Below, in pieces: positions 21,177 through 32,792 of a stretch of DNA of 64,000 nucleotides (the stretch's first letter is position 1; each line of letters starts with the position of its first letter). The position numbers and the translations under genes are program-made. The stretch is from Neoceratodus forsteri (lineage: Eukaryota > Chordata > Ceratodontiformes > Ceratodontidae): positions 610,271,501-610,335,500 of the forward strand of contig CM057456.1 of assembly GCA_016271365.2 (NCBI GenBank). Direction: 5' to 3'. The notes beneath the pieces are model-generated. The model saw only the letters and a list, made by a program, of their open reading frames with translations, ran no database searches and was not told where the DNA came from.

Positions 21177-22860
21177 AGGTATGATAGTTGCCTATCAGCC
21201 ACTGTTTTGACGCATTCTGTCATTCATTTGCTCCCAGCAGCTCTCCCTCAAGACACGGTATTAGACACTCTCTAGCCTTGTTTCATGTTATAAAAGGCTT
21301 TTATGGACAGCCTATCTGTACTTCTCAGGCAACCTGGTACATGGGCATTTCCTATCCCTAGCTGGCACTACATTCTAGCTTCTCTCTGCCCTGTTGTCTA
21401 GTACCTCTACCTGTGCACCTGGACCATTACTGGTCATAGAATATGGTACACCATAAAAGCACCCAGTATTGTCATGATGAATTCTTGGCCCAAAGAATCT
21501 GCCAGGCTTGCACTCCCTTTGGTAGCCCTCCAGTATTTGTTACTTTTATGGTTACGATGGCTTGCTAGGCATCGCCAGCTCCACTCTCTTGGTGCGCAGT
21601 CCCCAGTGACCTGACATTTTGGTATGGCACTCTGGTGGCTCAGGCTGTGGGCATCCCTAACTTTGTTTAGGGCATCCAGGGTCCTATTTCTTGTTGCACC
21701 AATACCCTCACCTCAGTGAGTTGTCTAGGACCTCATGACACACTCAAGGGCTCTGAGCATGACTGGCACCCTCGCTTCCAGGTGGGATCATATCTCAGCG
21801 GTCTTCTGTGCCTGTGGCCCAAGTCCTGCAGTCAGCCACTTGAGGAGCATAGCATGTGCCATCCCCTGTTGAGCAGGCAGGAGTATCCCTGACACTGCAA
21901 TGCCCTGATGGTGATGCCTGGTCACCTTTCTGCCAGCACCCAAACCTTGAATGTCCCATCCGATCCTTTGCCTGCTCCTTGGTGTGCTTACCCAACAAAG
22001 GCACCTTGAGCTTCTGCACTTCCTGTCAGCTTCCTAGCTCTTAGCTGCCTCTAACTTTCAGAACTTGTGCCTGGCAAATAAAACTCTTGCACCTCAAGGG
22101 CACCCTACCTATATACTTTCTGAAGCCCCTTCCCCACCAGCATTGGCTACATATGATATCAACCCTTTCCTCCTACTGTAAAGAGGGGATTGTTACATGT
22201 TGCCTCCAGAAAATACATTTCTGTCCCTGGAAATGCCAGCAGTGGGCAGATTATTGCGCCCAGCATGCCACACAAGAGGGTTAGCGACTGCATACAATGA
22301 ACAGACTCCGCATAAGGTCCACCAGCCAAATCAGGAACAAAAGGCTCACAAGCACAAAACTGAATTCCAAACTTTGCTAAATTACATACTAATTAAGAAA
22401 AAAAATATTGAGAGGTAAGGTATCAACACTAGTAGTGCACCCCAATGGCTGCTCTAATGTTTCAGGCAAGTGTGCAGTTTATCAAAGCATGATTGCAGCC
22501 TGTTACGATCTCCCTTATATGCACAAAAGTAAAGCGTGAGTCCCCAGTCAATAGCATACAATTTATCACATGAGGACAAAAATCAAAGACTTCTGCTGTG
22601 AATCATACAAAATATCCTATTAAAAGCATTTGTCAATGCCAAATGTTGGCTTGCTGGCATTGGCATTGGTAGTGCTGGAGTTAGAAATGCAAAGAGAAAT
22701 GGCAGTGAAGTATTGAAGATGCCAACCCCCTCCCCCACGAGGAGTGAAAGGCATTGGGAGTGTGGCTTGGTCGGGCCATAATGCTGACGCTATTCCAGCT
22801 CACCACACTCTGCAGAGGACAGGTTCGGGGTGTGCATTGAGGTCTTCAGCCTTTATGCTC
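21177..22860. other. No recognisable gene or repeat
   Basis: Moderate-GC sequence with only short, dissimilar open frames on both strands. No RT, transposase, LTR or tRNA signature seen by eye. Confidence 0.5.
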
Positions 22861-22867
22861 ATCCCAT

Positions 22868-22950
22868 TATACTGTAGGCTGCATGGTGTCAAGTGGTAGG
22901 GGGATTGCTCTGGCATATTGGTGACCAGGGTTCAAGGCCTGAGCTCAGGG
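22868..22950 (+). mobile_element. tRNA-like SINE head fragment (weak)
   Basis: A box-A-like 'gtcaagtggtagg' and a box-B-like 'agggttcaag' are spaced about 45 bp apart, as in a tRNA-derived promoter, but no cloverleaf could be completed with confidence. It abuts the tail of a minus-strand L2. Confidence 0.35.
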
Positions 22951-22974
22951 CATCAGGATCAGAAAAGAGGATGG

Positions 22975-23320
22975 AGTTTTTATTTATTTTTATTATTTAA
23001 TCTCAGATTACAAGTACCTTTGAGCTAAACATAGCTCATTTACAAAGGTTCCATGTCAATGGGAAGGGGAAACAAACAGACAAAGGGGGCTAACTAAGTA
23101 ATAAACAGGCAATTGATTGACAAAAACATAAATCATTATAAAAAGTAGTAGGTGGAGATTAGCAACTAAATGGTATCCAAATCAACATATAAAAACAGCA
23201 TACATCATGGAAAAGCAGTTTGGTAGGAGGGGGCTACCAGCTGATAGGCAAAAAGAGAGAGAGAGAGAGAGGAGGGAGAGAGAGGAGAGATAGAGAGGGA
23301 GGGAGGAGAGAGAGAGGGTT

Positions 23321-23351
<31 letters not shown>

Positions 23352-24105
23352 GGAGGAGAAAGAGAGAGAGATAGGAGGGAGGAGAGAAGAGAGAGAGAGA
23401 GAGGGAGAGTGGAGAGAGAGAGGGAGGGATGGAGAGGGGAGAGAGAGGAGGAGAGAGAGAGAGAGAGATCGCGATAGGGAGGGAGGGAGAGAGAGAGGAG
23501 AGGGGAGGAGAGAGAGAGAGGAGAGAGAGAGAGGAGGGAGAAACAGAGATAGAGGAGGACATAGAAAGAGTTATGTTAATGTCCTAGGGGAATAGAGTGG
23601 AAGTGCAGTATGAAGCTCCAGGGCAGGAAGGTAGCAGCCAGGCTTTGTCAGTGCAGGGTGTGGGCCTGGTTGTTTAGGTAGGGATTGGGGGAGATGGAGA
23701 GGAAAGGTCGGGTAGGGAGGAGTGCAGGCAGGTACCCTCAAAATCAGGGTGTACAGTTACAGTGGCGTTCAGTTGTGAGCTGCTGTCGAAGCATCTGCTA
23801 GTAGGGCCCCAGTTTCAGAAGGTTAGTGAATTCATGGTGTAGTCCATTGTACCAGAGCAGAGCCCAGTACAAAAAGGTCCGTTGACACTGGGTAGTCCAA
23901 CACTTGGGAACTAGGAGGTATTCAGCTGTGGATGAGCAGGTGTGTTGTGTCTTTGGAGATTTATTCAGAAGGCTAAGGACCCCCTTAGGAAGGAGTCCAA
24001 GGAGTGCTTTTTTTGTAAGCAAGCATGTGTCCTTTGGATGCTCCCCACCCAAAGGGAGAGTTGAGTTTCATGCTCCTCTGGAGCAGCTCCTGGTGGAGGC
24101 TTGGT
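22975..24105 (-). mobile_element. L2-type LINE family A fragment, minus strand
   Basis: On the minus strand the 3' end (22,975-23,060) has (AATAA)n and the hairpin 'gagctatgtttagctc' of family A. Further in, the frame 23,798-24,052 reads STAEYLLVPKCWTTQCQRTF and LLWYNGLHHEFTNLLKLGPY, matching the C-terminal block 'vPr.rt..g.rsFa..ap.lWN.LP..lr....l..FK' of L2 proteins. Between them lies a 300 bp GA/CT-rich expansion. Confidence 0.8.
23250..23560. repeat. (GA)n-rich tract
   Basis: About 310 bp almost purely G and A on the plus strand ('gagagagagaggagggag'-type variants). It lies within the 3' UTR of the minus-strand L2 fragment. The long open frames over it on both strands are compositional. 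Confidence 0.95.
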
Positions 24106-25000
24106 GGTAGTAGAATTGGTGGCATGGGCAACCATGCTCTGTCACCCCCCTCCTACACCCAGGATGCATCCAAAGAAAGAGTAAGATAAAAGTGAGGCAA
24201 TCAGATGCACAGGATAAAGGGAAGAAAAAAATAATTGCACTGTGACTTATGATGCTGGCACAGAACCCATGTCATTGTGCCCTATGTCCATCTGTACTCA
24301 GGTGAGTGATCATCCGTGTGCTCCAAACCCTTACTCACCAGAGGCTCTGCAACAAAAGGGGTTGCCTGTGTATCTGGCTCCAGGTGGAAGCAACAACAAA
24401 TAAAAAATAATAATAATAAACCACACTGCACCATTCAAGGGACATCACTAACACACTGTCTCAATCTAACAGGGTTCCACCATGAGTTGGAACTGGCAGT
24501 AAAGATCAGGCTTGAATCGGAAATCCTACTGCGATAGTCTGGCTAAAGAAGTATTTTCTGCTGAGTCCTATGACCCAGGTTCCCCAGTCCCTACCCCTAC
24601 CCCCAGCCAAAGTAATACATTTCTCACATGGAGTATTTCTGTTTTTTTTAATGTATGAATTGTAGGTGGAAGTCTCACTTTCTATGCAAATTGGTTTCAC
24701 ATTAATAGTAATGAGGTAAAAAGTGTGGCCCTGAGTCACATTATGATAGTACCTTGTAACTAGGTCATTCTGCTGCCAGAGTTGATGTTGTAGGATTTAA
24801 TGTGGTTCAGGTTTGCTCTGCATGTAGATGCTCTCTAGTGGGAAAATGGTATAAGTGTATAGATTACATACAAAGGGATTATACTGTTTTCAATCAGCAG
24901 AGCTCTATAACAAATCAACCACATGAAATTGTGGCCAGCACGAAATGACAATAAGGTAGTATTACTCGATCTGACTCAGAACTGCACTCACCTGGGTCAA
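24106..25000. other. No recognisable gene or repeat
   Basis: AT-moderate sequence with a short (TAA)n run near 24,405 and nothing else I can name. Confidence 0.5.
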
Positions 25001-25064
25001 ACTAGAGTGAGTGTGACTTAAAAGGGGTATGGTCGAAAACCAGATGGACGAAACATGACTGGAC

Positions 25065-25365
25065 CAGACTGATAAAAGCTGGACTGGCTGGTCCAGCTGG
25101 ACCATGTACAAGTTGTGCACAGTTTTTCCTTCTGGCTAAGTTGCCCAGACAGGCTGGTCTAGCTTTTACTGATCTGGACCATTTCAGTTTCAACAATCTG
25201 AGTTTCATCCATGCTTGGGACTACCAGAACCGGATTGGACTAGAACTTGAAAAGCCAGATCGGCCTGTCTAGCCAGACTGGGCAGACAGGCAAAATTCCT
25301 TACAACCTGTGCTCAGTCTGATTTTGTCCAGCCAAGCGGCCAGTCCAGCTTTTCACAATCTGATC
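25065..25365. repeat. Foldback: imperfect 120 bp inverted repeat
   Basis: The left arm 25,065-25,185 (for example 'aaaagctggactggctgg') pairs with the right arm 25,240-25,365 ('ccggccagtccagctttt'-like). A second matched block is 'gcccagacaggctgg' against 'ccagactgggcagacagg'. The axis lies near 25,215. No ORF; probably a foldback or MITE-like element. Confidence 0.75.
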
Positions 25366-25884
25366 CTGTCTGGTTCTGGTGGTCTTGTTTTCACCAAGTC
25401 CTCTTCAAAATGTTAATACCGTGTTTTAAAATACAGCATTGCTACAGTGTAAAACAGTATACTGTAAGTTGCACTGGGCCAACAGCAAAGCTATACCTTC
25501 GAGTTATTTTCTGAATCTATCTTCACTGTTTGCTCTTTACTGCTCCAAGGCATCTTGCGAGTTCTGTAGCCTTCAATTTGTACTGAGTGAGGGAAAAAAG
25601 GAAGCAAATTTCAGTTACTGCAGGTTCTTGTTTACACAAGAGTTATTTAAATAGCCTCTGTAGATCCAGGTTTGACTCTAATTTGAAGATACAAGAGAAA
25701 TGAAATGGGGGACTCCAGTTTAATATCCCCCCCCCAAATACATGTAGCACTGTGGTCTGTCATTGCAAAAATCTCACCATGTAGTAGTTTGACTTTTTCT
25801 TTATATTACACATAGCAGAATGATAAAGATGAGTGCATGTTTGTTACCTGTATTTATACCTAGTAACAAAAGGGAGGAAAGGAA

Positions 25885-25965
25885 AAGAGTTTCATTTTTT
25901 ATAGTGCCTTTCATATATATACTGTATCCCAAAGAGCTTTACAAGCCATGATTGACTGGCAGCAG
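25885..25965 (+). mobile_element. SINE-like fragment (weak)
   Basis: 'tttttatagtgcctttcat' followed by 'caaagagctttacaag' resembles a motif of ancient vertebrate SINE tails. A similar but more diverged stretch occurs at 28,300-28,380. Confidence 0.35.
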
Positions 25966-26495
25966 CCTTTAGGCGCACTGAAAGGTCAAATAAAGATAAA
26001 GGTTAAAGAAAGCTACAGGAATTGAAGTGAACCGCATCACTATTCCTCTTGCCTCAGTCCTGTCTGTAGACAATATAGTCTGCAGGGAAATAATTTTGGC
26101 TGAACTATTTTGCCTATGGTGTGGACTACTGGGATTGATGAGGATGGAGAGGAAGGGGCGGGAGTAGCCTACAAAGGTCTTTATGTTGAAGCCTCACATT
26201 TCAGTAGCCTCCAGGACCTGTCAGCCCACCCAGACCTGTGGCATGGCAGTTTCCTTTCCAGGCTGTACTGTATATTATAAATCACTTACATGGTTTCAGC
26301 CAATCAGTGCACAGAGCCAGTGTACCTCTTATGTACAGGGCTCTCTCGTGCAGAAACATTGGGAATGGTGCTTACACTCACACTAGAGAGAGGGCAGCTT
26401 CATTTAACTTTTGATATATAAAAAAATACTTAAAACTTATTAAAAATAATTCTGGCTAGCTCAAGTGTTTTATAATTAGTTACTATGACCTCCAT

Positions 26496-26625
26496 GGGAT
26501 GTCTCTTATGGTATAAAAGACTCTTCTCATAAGATTTTGGCAACCAGAACCACGCAGCTTCAGGGTTTGTAGCCCTCTCTTCCAAAGCTCATGCTCAGAG
26601 TCTCTTGTACCATAAGAGACACCCC
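26496..26625. repeat. Short inverted-repeat element (29 bp arms)
   Basis: The left arm 26,496-26,524 ('atgtctcttatggtataaaa') is complementary to 26,597-26,625 with about three mismatches; the spacer is about 72 bp. It looks like a small MITE. No TSD identified. Confidence 0.75.
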
Positions 26626-26829
26626 TGAAGACCCTATTAAGTTATACAGACAGGGCTCAGGAAAGAGGAGTTCTATTGTGGCTGTGTATGTTACCCTCAG
26701 TCATCAGTGTTAGTTTATACATTGCTCCTCCATCCCCTCATAGCATGAGTTCCTGGTAAACAATTTCCCCTTACTCTGTCCCTTCCTGCATTTATTGCTG
26801 GCATTGATTTATGCCTTGAATCCAAATCT

Positions 26830-27660
26830 TTCTAGACCTTCTCTCCTTAATCTCCACTCTTACAGCCTCAGGTGAAGTCCTTGCATTGGTTGACTTCAAC
26901 ACCAACTGGCCTGTCCTGATACCAAAAAAAATTAGCTCAGAACATCCAGTCCCTTCTCCTCATACTCTACATCTTAGAGCCAAGCCACTTGAGCCCCTTT
27001 ACTTCCAAACACTTCCTAATTGACTGGGTTCTCATCTCCACCACATTGTAGAAGCTGGCATCCTGCCTGACACACTCAGTGACTATCATATGGTCTATTT
27101 TGAGGGTGCAGTTCACTCCCTCAGAGTCTCCCCAAGGTCACCCAGCTCCAGTTCTTCAGCTCACTAGATGTATATGCCCTGCTGGTTGACTTCAATGCCA
27201 CCGATTGGTCCTTCACCTCTATATCCGCGTGTATAAACAATGTCCTTAATAAATTTCAAGTTAAATTCCTTGCCACCAAGGACAAACATGCCCCTCTTTG
27301 GAGGGCCTGTGTTAAAGGCTCTTCTCAGCTGAGCTTATAATGTGTCTCAAGGCTCACGACTCTGCTTGACACCTTCAGAAGAGCTTGGATCACCAGAGGA
27401 CTTAACAAGGTAGAAATAGCTTTACAATGCCTGCATGAAAGCTACCAAGCTGTGCAAGTCAAAATATTTTGCTTCCAACCAACAGAATAACCTAACCCCT
27501 CATAATTCTGGAATGCTTCCCATTTCTTTTTCAATCACCCCACACAGTTTCTATCCCAGTCCTCAGACTTTGCAGTTCCCCTATTCCTGACCCACAGAAG
27601 GTGCTTCCTACTTCACTAGTTTTCTCCATCTCCACCCCTTATACAGCTCCCTTTCCCAAC
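26830..27660 (+). pseudogene. L2-like LINE endonuclease remnant
   Basis: In broken forward frames, LVDFNTNWP (GDFN block) is followed by LHHIVEAGILPDTLSDYHMVYF (T-x-iLt, GvlpdxiSDHypV block). Further on come IN-NVLNKFQVKFLATKDKHAPL and RLxDTFRRAWITR-like blocks, as found between EN and RT in L2-clade LINEs. A second VDFN appears near 27,187 by chance or duplication. Several stops. No RT part survives here. Confidence 0.6.
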
Positions 27661-27695
27661 TGCAGCATAATACCCTTATGGCACTCAAAGTGCCA

Positions 27696-27901
27696 CCATT
27701 ACGGCGCCGGGCAATCAGGGAGCCAAATGTGGAATGTGCCCCCCCTCCCCAAGGTCTACCCACCCCCGGAGTAGGACTCTATTAGTAGTGAGGTGAGGGG
27801 GGCACAGCCCACCACAGGGGGTACAGGGTGCAGCCCTCCACAAGAAACGTGATCATCAGCATTGCCTATTGGCGCCCTAATTGCCCAGCGCTGGATTATG
27901 G
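27696..27901. repeat. Inverted-repeat element (about 32 bp arms)
   Basis: The left arm 27,696-27,726 (contains 'ggcgccgggcaatcaggg') is complementary to 27,869-27,901 (contains 'ccctaattgcccagcgc') with a few mismatches. The GC-rich interior is about 140 bp. Non-coding; probably a MITE. Confidence 0.75.
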
Positions 27902-28299
27902 GTGCATTCTGATGGTGGAACCTGCATAATAGCACCCCCTGTGGCAAACGTTTGCTGCACTGCAATGCGTTACAGAGACATATGCATGTCTGTTAGCAGG
28001 GAAGTCAAGAGGTCATGGTATGGCATGGCTGCTCACAGCAACACGGAAAGGGAAATGTACAAAACCAGCGCTCATCAAGGAGGTGTGTGGGGAACCTGAC
28101 ACCCCAGTAAAGGTCTCCTATACTAGAAAGATCTTCCCCTGTGTATCTCTCAGCTAAAGTGGAAAGCTGTAGAAGAAGAAGGTGCCCTGGAAGAAACAGT
28201 AAAAGAAAAAAAAATTGAAATAGTAAAAATCTACTAGTAAACTTATGTCACTTCTAAGTCAGGTCCAGAATTTAAAGCTTATATGGAAAGGCAAGAGAA

Positions 28300-28600
28300 C
28301 AGTATTATATATCACACTGTAACTTTCATACATACTGAGTTGCAAAATACTTTACAAACCATGGGCAGTTGTTTCAGCCAATTAGCACACACAGAGCAGG
28401 AATGAGAGACAGTGGGAGGGCAAAGAAAGCTAAGGAAGGTCAAGCAGCCAGAGAGAGAGAGAGAGAAAGTTAAGCATAAGAAGGTTAAACAATTTGCGTA
28501 GGGTCACAAACTGAGGACGTGAATGTTGTGGGATTCAGTTCTAGGTTCCCAGATCCACAGCTCTATGTTCTAACTAGGCCAAACTTGCCTGTGCCTTTCA
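28300..28600 (+). mobile_element. MIR-like/CORE-SINE-like fragment (weak)
   Basis: The 3' portion ('gtaggg-tcacaaactgagg ... gtgggattcagttctagg ... ctctatgttctaactaggcc') follows the order of words in MIR-type SINE bodies. It begins with a diverged copy of the motif at 25,885. A (GA)n run of about 18 bp interrupts it. By-eye similarity only. Confidence 0.35.
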
Positions 28601-29429
28601 TATCTTAAGTGCTGTGCTGTCTAAATTTTCTGACAGTAACTGTTATCTGTAGGAGCAACACAGGAAACCTCAACGGAGTCCCTGAAACAGGGAAACGGCA
28701 CAGTTTGGGCCAGGGGTACACACATTTTGTTATCTATCACTCAGCAGACTCAGACTATAAATGGTACTGCTGTCCTGGCTGAATAAATTCCTAGATACAG
28801 AAGTGACTTAAAATAATACATAGCAGGAAGGAACTGACGCAGGAAAGCAAATAAACATGTTTTAATATATGGATTTATGATTTAATATATTTACAAAGCA
28901 TACAAAAAACCCCCAGTAATACCCTTGCACCTCCAGTGTTAATAGTATTGTCAATCAATGTTAATACTATCGTTCCACTTTTGAACAATAGTATTACCAC
29001 TGGTACCAAACAGCAAAGCACCCCAAAAATGTGTTCTGCTCCCCACAGCGTCCTAAGCATGCCTTCTGATTGGCCGCTTTTCATGTGTGGGCGGGCAGAA
29101 CATTGTAAGAAACATGGGGGCTCGCTTTCTTGCTTAGCAAGACCATACTTCTTCTCAGCATTTCTTTATTTTTTTCCCCCCCTCCTCTCACAAAACAAGA
29201 AATGGGAGAGCAGCCCAAAGAAGAAAAAAGGTAGGACTACCTTCCAGTTGTTCTTATACAGTGAGACGAGGAGTGGAGGCGGGCGGGGTGGAGTGCAGCG
29301 AGCTGGGGCGAGAGCAGCAGCAACACAACATGACAGTCAGCCAGGACAGAGCGTCCTTCACTGAAACTGCTGAATGCCACTTCCAAAATAAGAAAAAACT
29401 AAATCGCATCCATATATTAAAAAAATAGC
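28601..29429. other. No recognisable gene; short hairpin and GC-rich stretch
   Basis: A small stem ('aatactatcgttc'/'gaacaatagtatt') lies at about 28,963-28,996. A GC-rich patch at 29,270-29,340 follows a CCAAT-like 'gattggccg' near 29,068. A 142-codon frame across this has no recognisable similarity, and I do not call it a gene. Confidence 0.4.
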
Positions 29430-29570
29430 GAATAGGTGCGGTGCATTGCAGTGGTGATACTCATCTAGGTTCTGGTTACGAGAACTTCTCGAGCTTCACT
29501 CTCGAGGTTTCTATGTGTCCAGAACCTCTTGATGGTGTTACTAGGCAGTAATACACTTGCACGTATTCAT
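29430..29570. repeat. Hairpin/foldback element, core family copy 3
   Basis: Inverted repeat whose outer arms contain 'ggtgcattgcagtgg'-type sequence pairing imperfectly with 'gcagtaatacacttgcac', inner arms 'aggttctgg'/'ccagaacct' and core CTCGAGCTTCACTCTCGAG (29,488-29,506). The core is the reverse complement of the copy 1/2 core with two or three substitutions. Arms differ from both other copies. Confidence 0.7.
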
Positions 29571-30640
29571 TATTTTATTTTTAGCTACATAAAGTTAATT
29601 ACGACAGGAAAGCGACAAAAGGAAGACAGTGCGAGGGGCAATCAAATGAATCAAACCTGAGTATCTGATCGTAATGACACTGCTGACAAAAAGCTGGGCT
29701 GCATATGCACCATGGTCTCCTTGTTAGGGACTCTAATGACAGCCATATTATTGCAGGGAAACACATGGCAGACAGCAATGCAAAAGTTACAAGGAAGGGG
29801 GAAAAAAGTTTTAAATCACACTGTCAGCTCGCCAATTCAGCACCATGGTCCCGAATCGGCAACAGGCATGTGGTTTAAACAGACATGGAAAAATCAGTAT
29901 GGCTGAGGGAATGAAAATAAAAAAAATCTCTGAATCCCCTGCAGTTTTACCCACATTCTCAAACGTGCAGTCATCGCATGTTTTTCTTTCATAAAGAATT
30001 TAGAAATACAGCCGTCAATAAGCATGATTCATCACGAAGCACGGCATAATCAAACACAACCCATTGGACTATAATACACATTTTACTTCAGAAGTTTGAA
30101 ATTAATTTCTTAAATAAACTAGCGGTTGTCTTTACCTCGTAAGCCACTACACATTTCCACATAAAAATCTACCAAACAAAAATACAGTCATTTTTCATTT
30201 ACTTGAAATGTGCAGGCACCACTCAAGTTAGGAAATTATCTGTAACTTGCCTATTTCTGTTTGCCCAGTGTTTCTCAAAGTGGGGAACTGCCGGCTCAAG
30301 CCCATAAATGTTTTGTCAGGAAAGGCACATCGGGAAGTATGTCATCTGTGCTGCTGTATGACAAGCTTGACTTTGACTGCAGCATCACTTTCCTTACAAG
30401 TTTTGTCCACTTTGCATAATGCTGTTGTCAGCGCTGGCATGCTGGCTTATTGGGGAACGAGGGACGCACCTATTAAAGCGTGCTCTGCATTCGCCAACAC
30501 TGACACACCTCTGAAATGTGCTACTAGCATAAGATATTGCTTGTGCTAGTGCAAGCCAACATAAAAAGAAGATTCCAAAAGACTAAAAATTAAAACCCAA
30601 AATGAATATTTACACATGCTGCAAATCTACACTTTTTTGC
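29571..30640. other. No recognisable gene; possible hAT terminus at 30,268
   Basis: AT-rich sequence. 'cagtgtttctcaaagtgggg' at 30,268-30,287 resembles a hAT (Charlie-like) terminal inverted repeat, but no matching opposite end was found. Confidence 0.35.
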
Positions 30641-30896
30641 AATATGAACATACAAAGTTGCCAACAGAAATAGGCCACCTGGTCTATCAAGTCTGCTTGA
30701 GTGTGCAGCTAGCACCCTCACCTTGCAGCTGCCCCACCCCTCCCCTTCCCAATCCCCTCCCACCCTGTCCCATCCACTTTTGAAACTACCCACTGTCTTA
30801 CAGAATACCACCTCCTGGTGAGAGCATTCCATTCTGCCACAACCCTCTCCATGAAAAAGTGTCTCCTCATTTCTGTCCTAAATCTTCCCCTCCAAT

Positions 30897-32640
30897 CTAA
30901 GGCCATGCCCTCTCATGCCCCCCCAGCCTGAATTTCCCTTCAGTGCCTGCCTTGTTTATCCCTTTTAAATACTTACTTACTTTTACGTACTTAAAGGTCT
31001 CAGTCATATCTCCCCAATACCTTCTCACGTACATGTTCAACTGTCTCAGCTTCACCTCATATGGCCTGTCCTCCAATCCCTGGATCATCTCTGTTGCCCT
31101 GCATTGTACTCCTTCCAGTAATCTCACATCTTTCTTCAGATATGGCTGCCAGAATTGCACACATTACTCCAGGTGCAGCCAGACCAGTGCCCTGTAGAGA
31201 AGCAGGATCACCTTCCTGCTCCTGGAGGAGATCCCTCTCGCGTTACAACCCAGCATCCTGTTGGTCTTTGCTACAGCCCTCCTGCACTGTTCTGTATTGT
31301 TCATCTTCACCATTACAACTACCTCTAGATCCTTTTCCTCCTTGGTGGTACCTAGCTGCACCCCTCCCAGCTGGTAACTCCTCCCTGGGTTCTTTGCTCC
31401 AAAGTGCAGGACTTTGCACTTTTTTGCATTGAACCCCAACTGCCATGGCTCTGACCACTCCACCAGCTTAATCAGGTCATTCTGCAGCCCCTGCCAGCCT
31501 GCTATGTCATCCACCACTGCCCCCAACTTAGTATCTTCAACGAATAAACTGATCCTACTCCTGCCGCCATGTGAGATGCCCGCTATGAATATCTCAAACA
31601 GCACTGGCCCCAGTACCGATCCCTGCCGCACCCCACTCATCATAGCCATTGGAGATGAGAGTTCCCCACCACCACCGCCCCCACTACCCTCTACTGTCTT
31701 CCCTGTAGCCAATTCTCAATCCATGTAACCATCTTAGTCTCCACCCCCACATATCTCAACTTTCCTCCCAACCTCCCATGTGGCACTGAATCGAAGGCCT
31801 TACTGAAATCCAATTACATGACATCCACAGCATGGCCCTTGTCCAATTCCCTCGTAACTCAGTCACAATATTCAACTAGGTAAGTCTGACAGAATTTTCT
31901 GGAGACAAACCCATGCTGATGAGTGTCCTGGAGCCCATTGTCTTCCAGAAAGGAAACCAGCCTTTGCTTGAGTATTGTCTCCATCAGTTTCCCCACAATG
32001 GAAGTTAGGCTTACCAGTCTGTAATTGCCCAGTTCATCCTTTGGCCCACTTTTATGGATGGGTACCATGTGGGCCATCCTCCAGTCATGTGGCACACACC
32101 CTGTGTCCAGGGAGGTATTGAATAGGACCCCTAGTGGTCAAGCCAGGATCTCCACCATTTCTCACAACAACCTGGGATGTATGCCGTCCATCCTGATGCC
32201 TTATCCACCCTCAGAACCCTTAGTCCATCCAATACCCTACCCTCAGTGATCACCCCATGCATTATTTCCCTCCTCACCCCCTGTGGTAGTTGCCCTCCCT
32301 TCTCACTAGTGAATACAGAACAGAAGTACTCATTCAGTGCTTCTGCCTGTTCCACCCCATTCTCTGTCCACCCTTGTCCTTCCTGATCCTCACTATCTGG
32401 TCCTTACAGCTCCTTCTTTCCTGTATGTATCTGAAGAAGTCCTTTTTCCCCATCCTTGATGCCCTGTGCCAGCCTCAGTTCCCTGGAGGTCTTAGCTGCC
32501 CTGACTCCGCTGGTAACTTTTTTGGACCTCTTCACATACTCCTCCCTTTCCTCACCATTCACAGATTTCTTGTATTTCTTGAATGCTGCTTTTTTAATCC
32601 TCACCATTTCCAAGACCTCTCTGCTTAACAAGCTCATTTT
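30897..32640 (-). pseudogene. CR1 (minus) reverse transcriptase and linker
   Basis: From high to low coordinates: linker LLSREVLEMVRIKKAAFKKY (32,404-32,637), a fingers piece (32,131-32,355), DWRMAHMVPIHKSG and NYRLVSLTSIVGKLMET (31,859-32,095), then GVRQGSVLGPVLFEIFIAGI with SLFVEDTKLGAV (31,164-31,712), and the thumb (30,897-31,160). Motif C reads FVED instead of FADD, so the first catalytic Asp is lost. Motif A is in a gap between frames. Dead copy. Confidence 0.88.
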
Positions 32641-32792
32641 TTTAGCCCTTCCCTTTTTGCTCTGCGATTTGGTACATGTCTCAGTAGCCTACACTATCTC
32701 CAACTTGATTTTTTTCCCATTTCTGGTTCTCATCCCATTGTGTCTGGATTCCATCCAGGTGTTTCCTTAAGATGTCACCCATTCTACCAAAA

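Noticed and set aside
23182..23562. 126-codon Ser/Leu/Pro frame and 85-codon Arg/Glu frame
   Set aside because: Both are translations of a GA/CT simple-sequence tract.
29069..29340. CpG-island promoter
   Set aside because: The GC-rich patch is short, with no TATA, no downstream exon and no recognisable ORF.
28936..29364. 142-codon frame near a CCAAT-like box and GC-rich patch
   Set aside because: No domain, signal or splice context; low-complexity C-terminus; not enough for a host gene call.
30268..30287. hAT-like terminal sequence
   Set aside because: Only one end was found, with no matching inverted end or 8 bp duplication, so it is mentioned only as a note.
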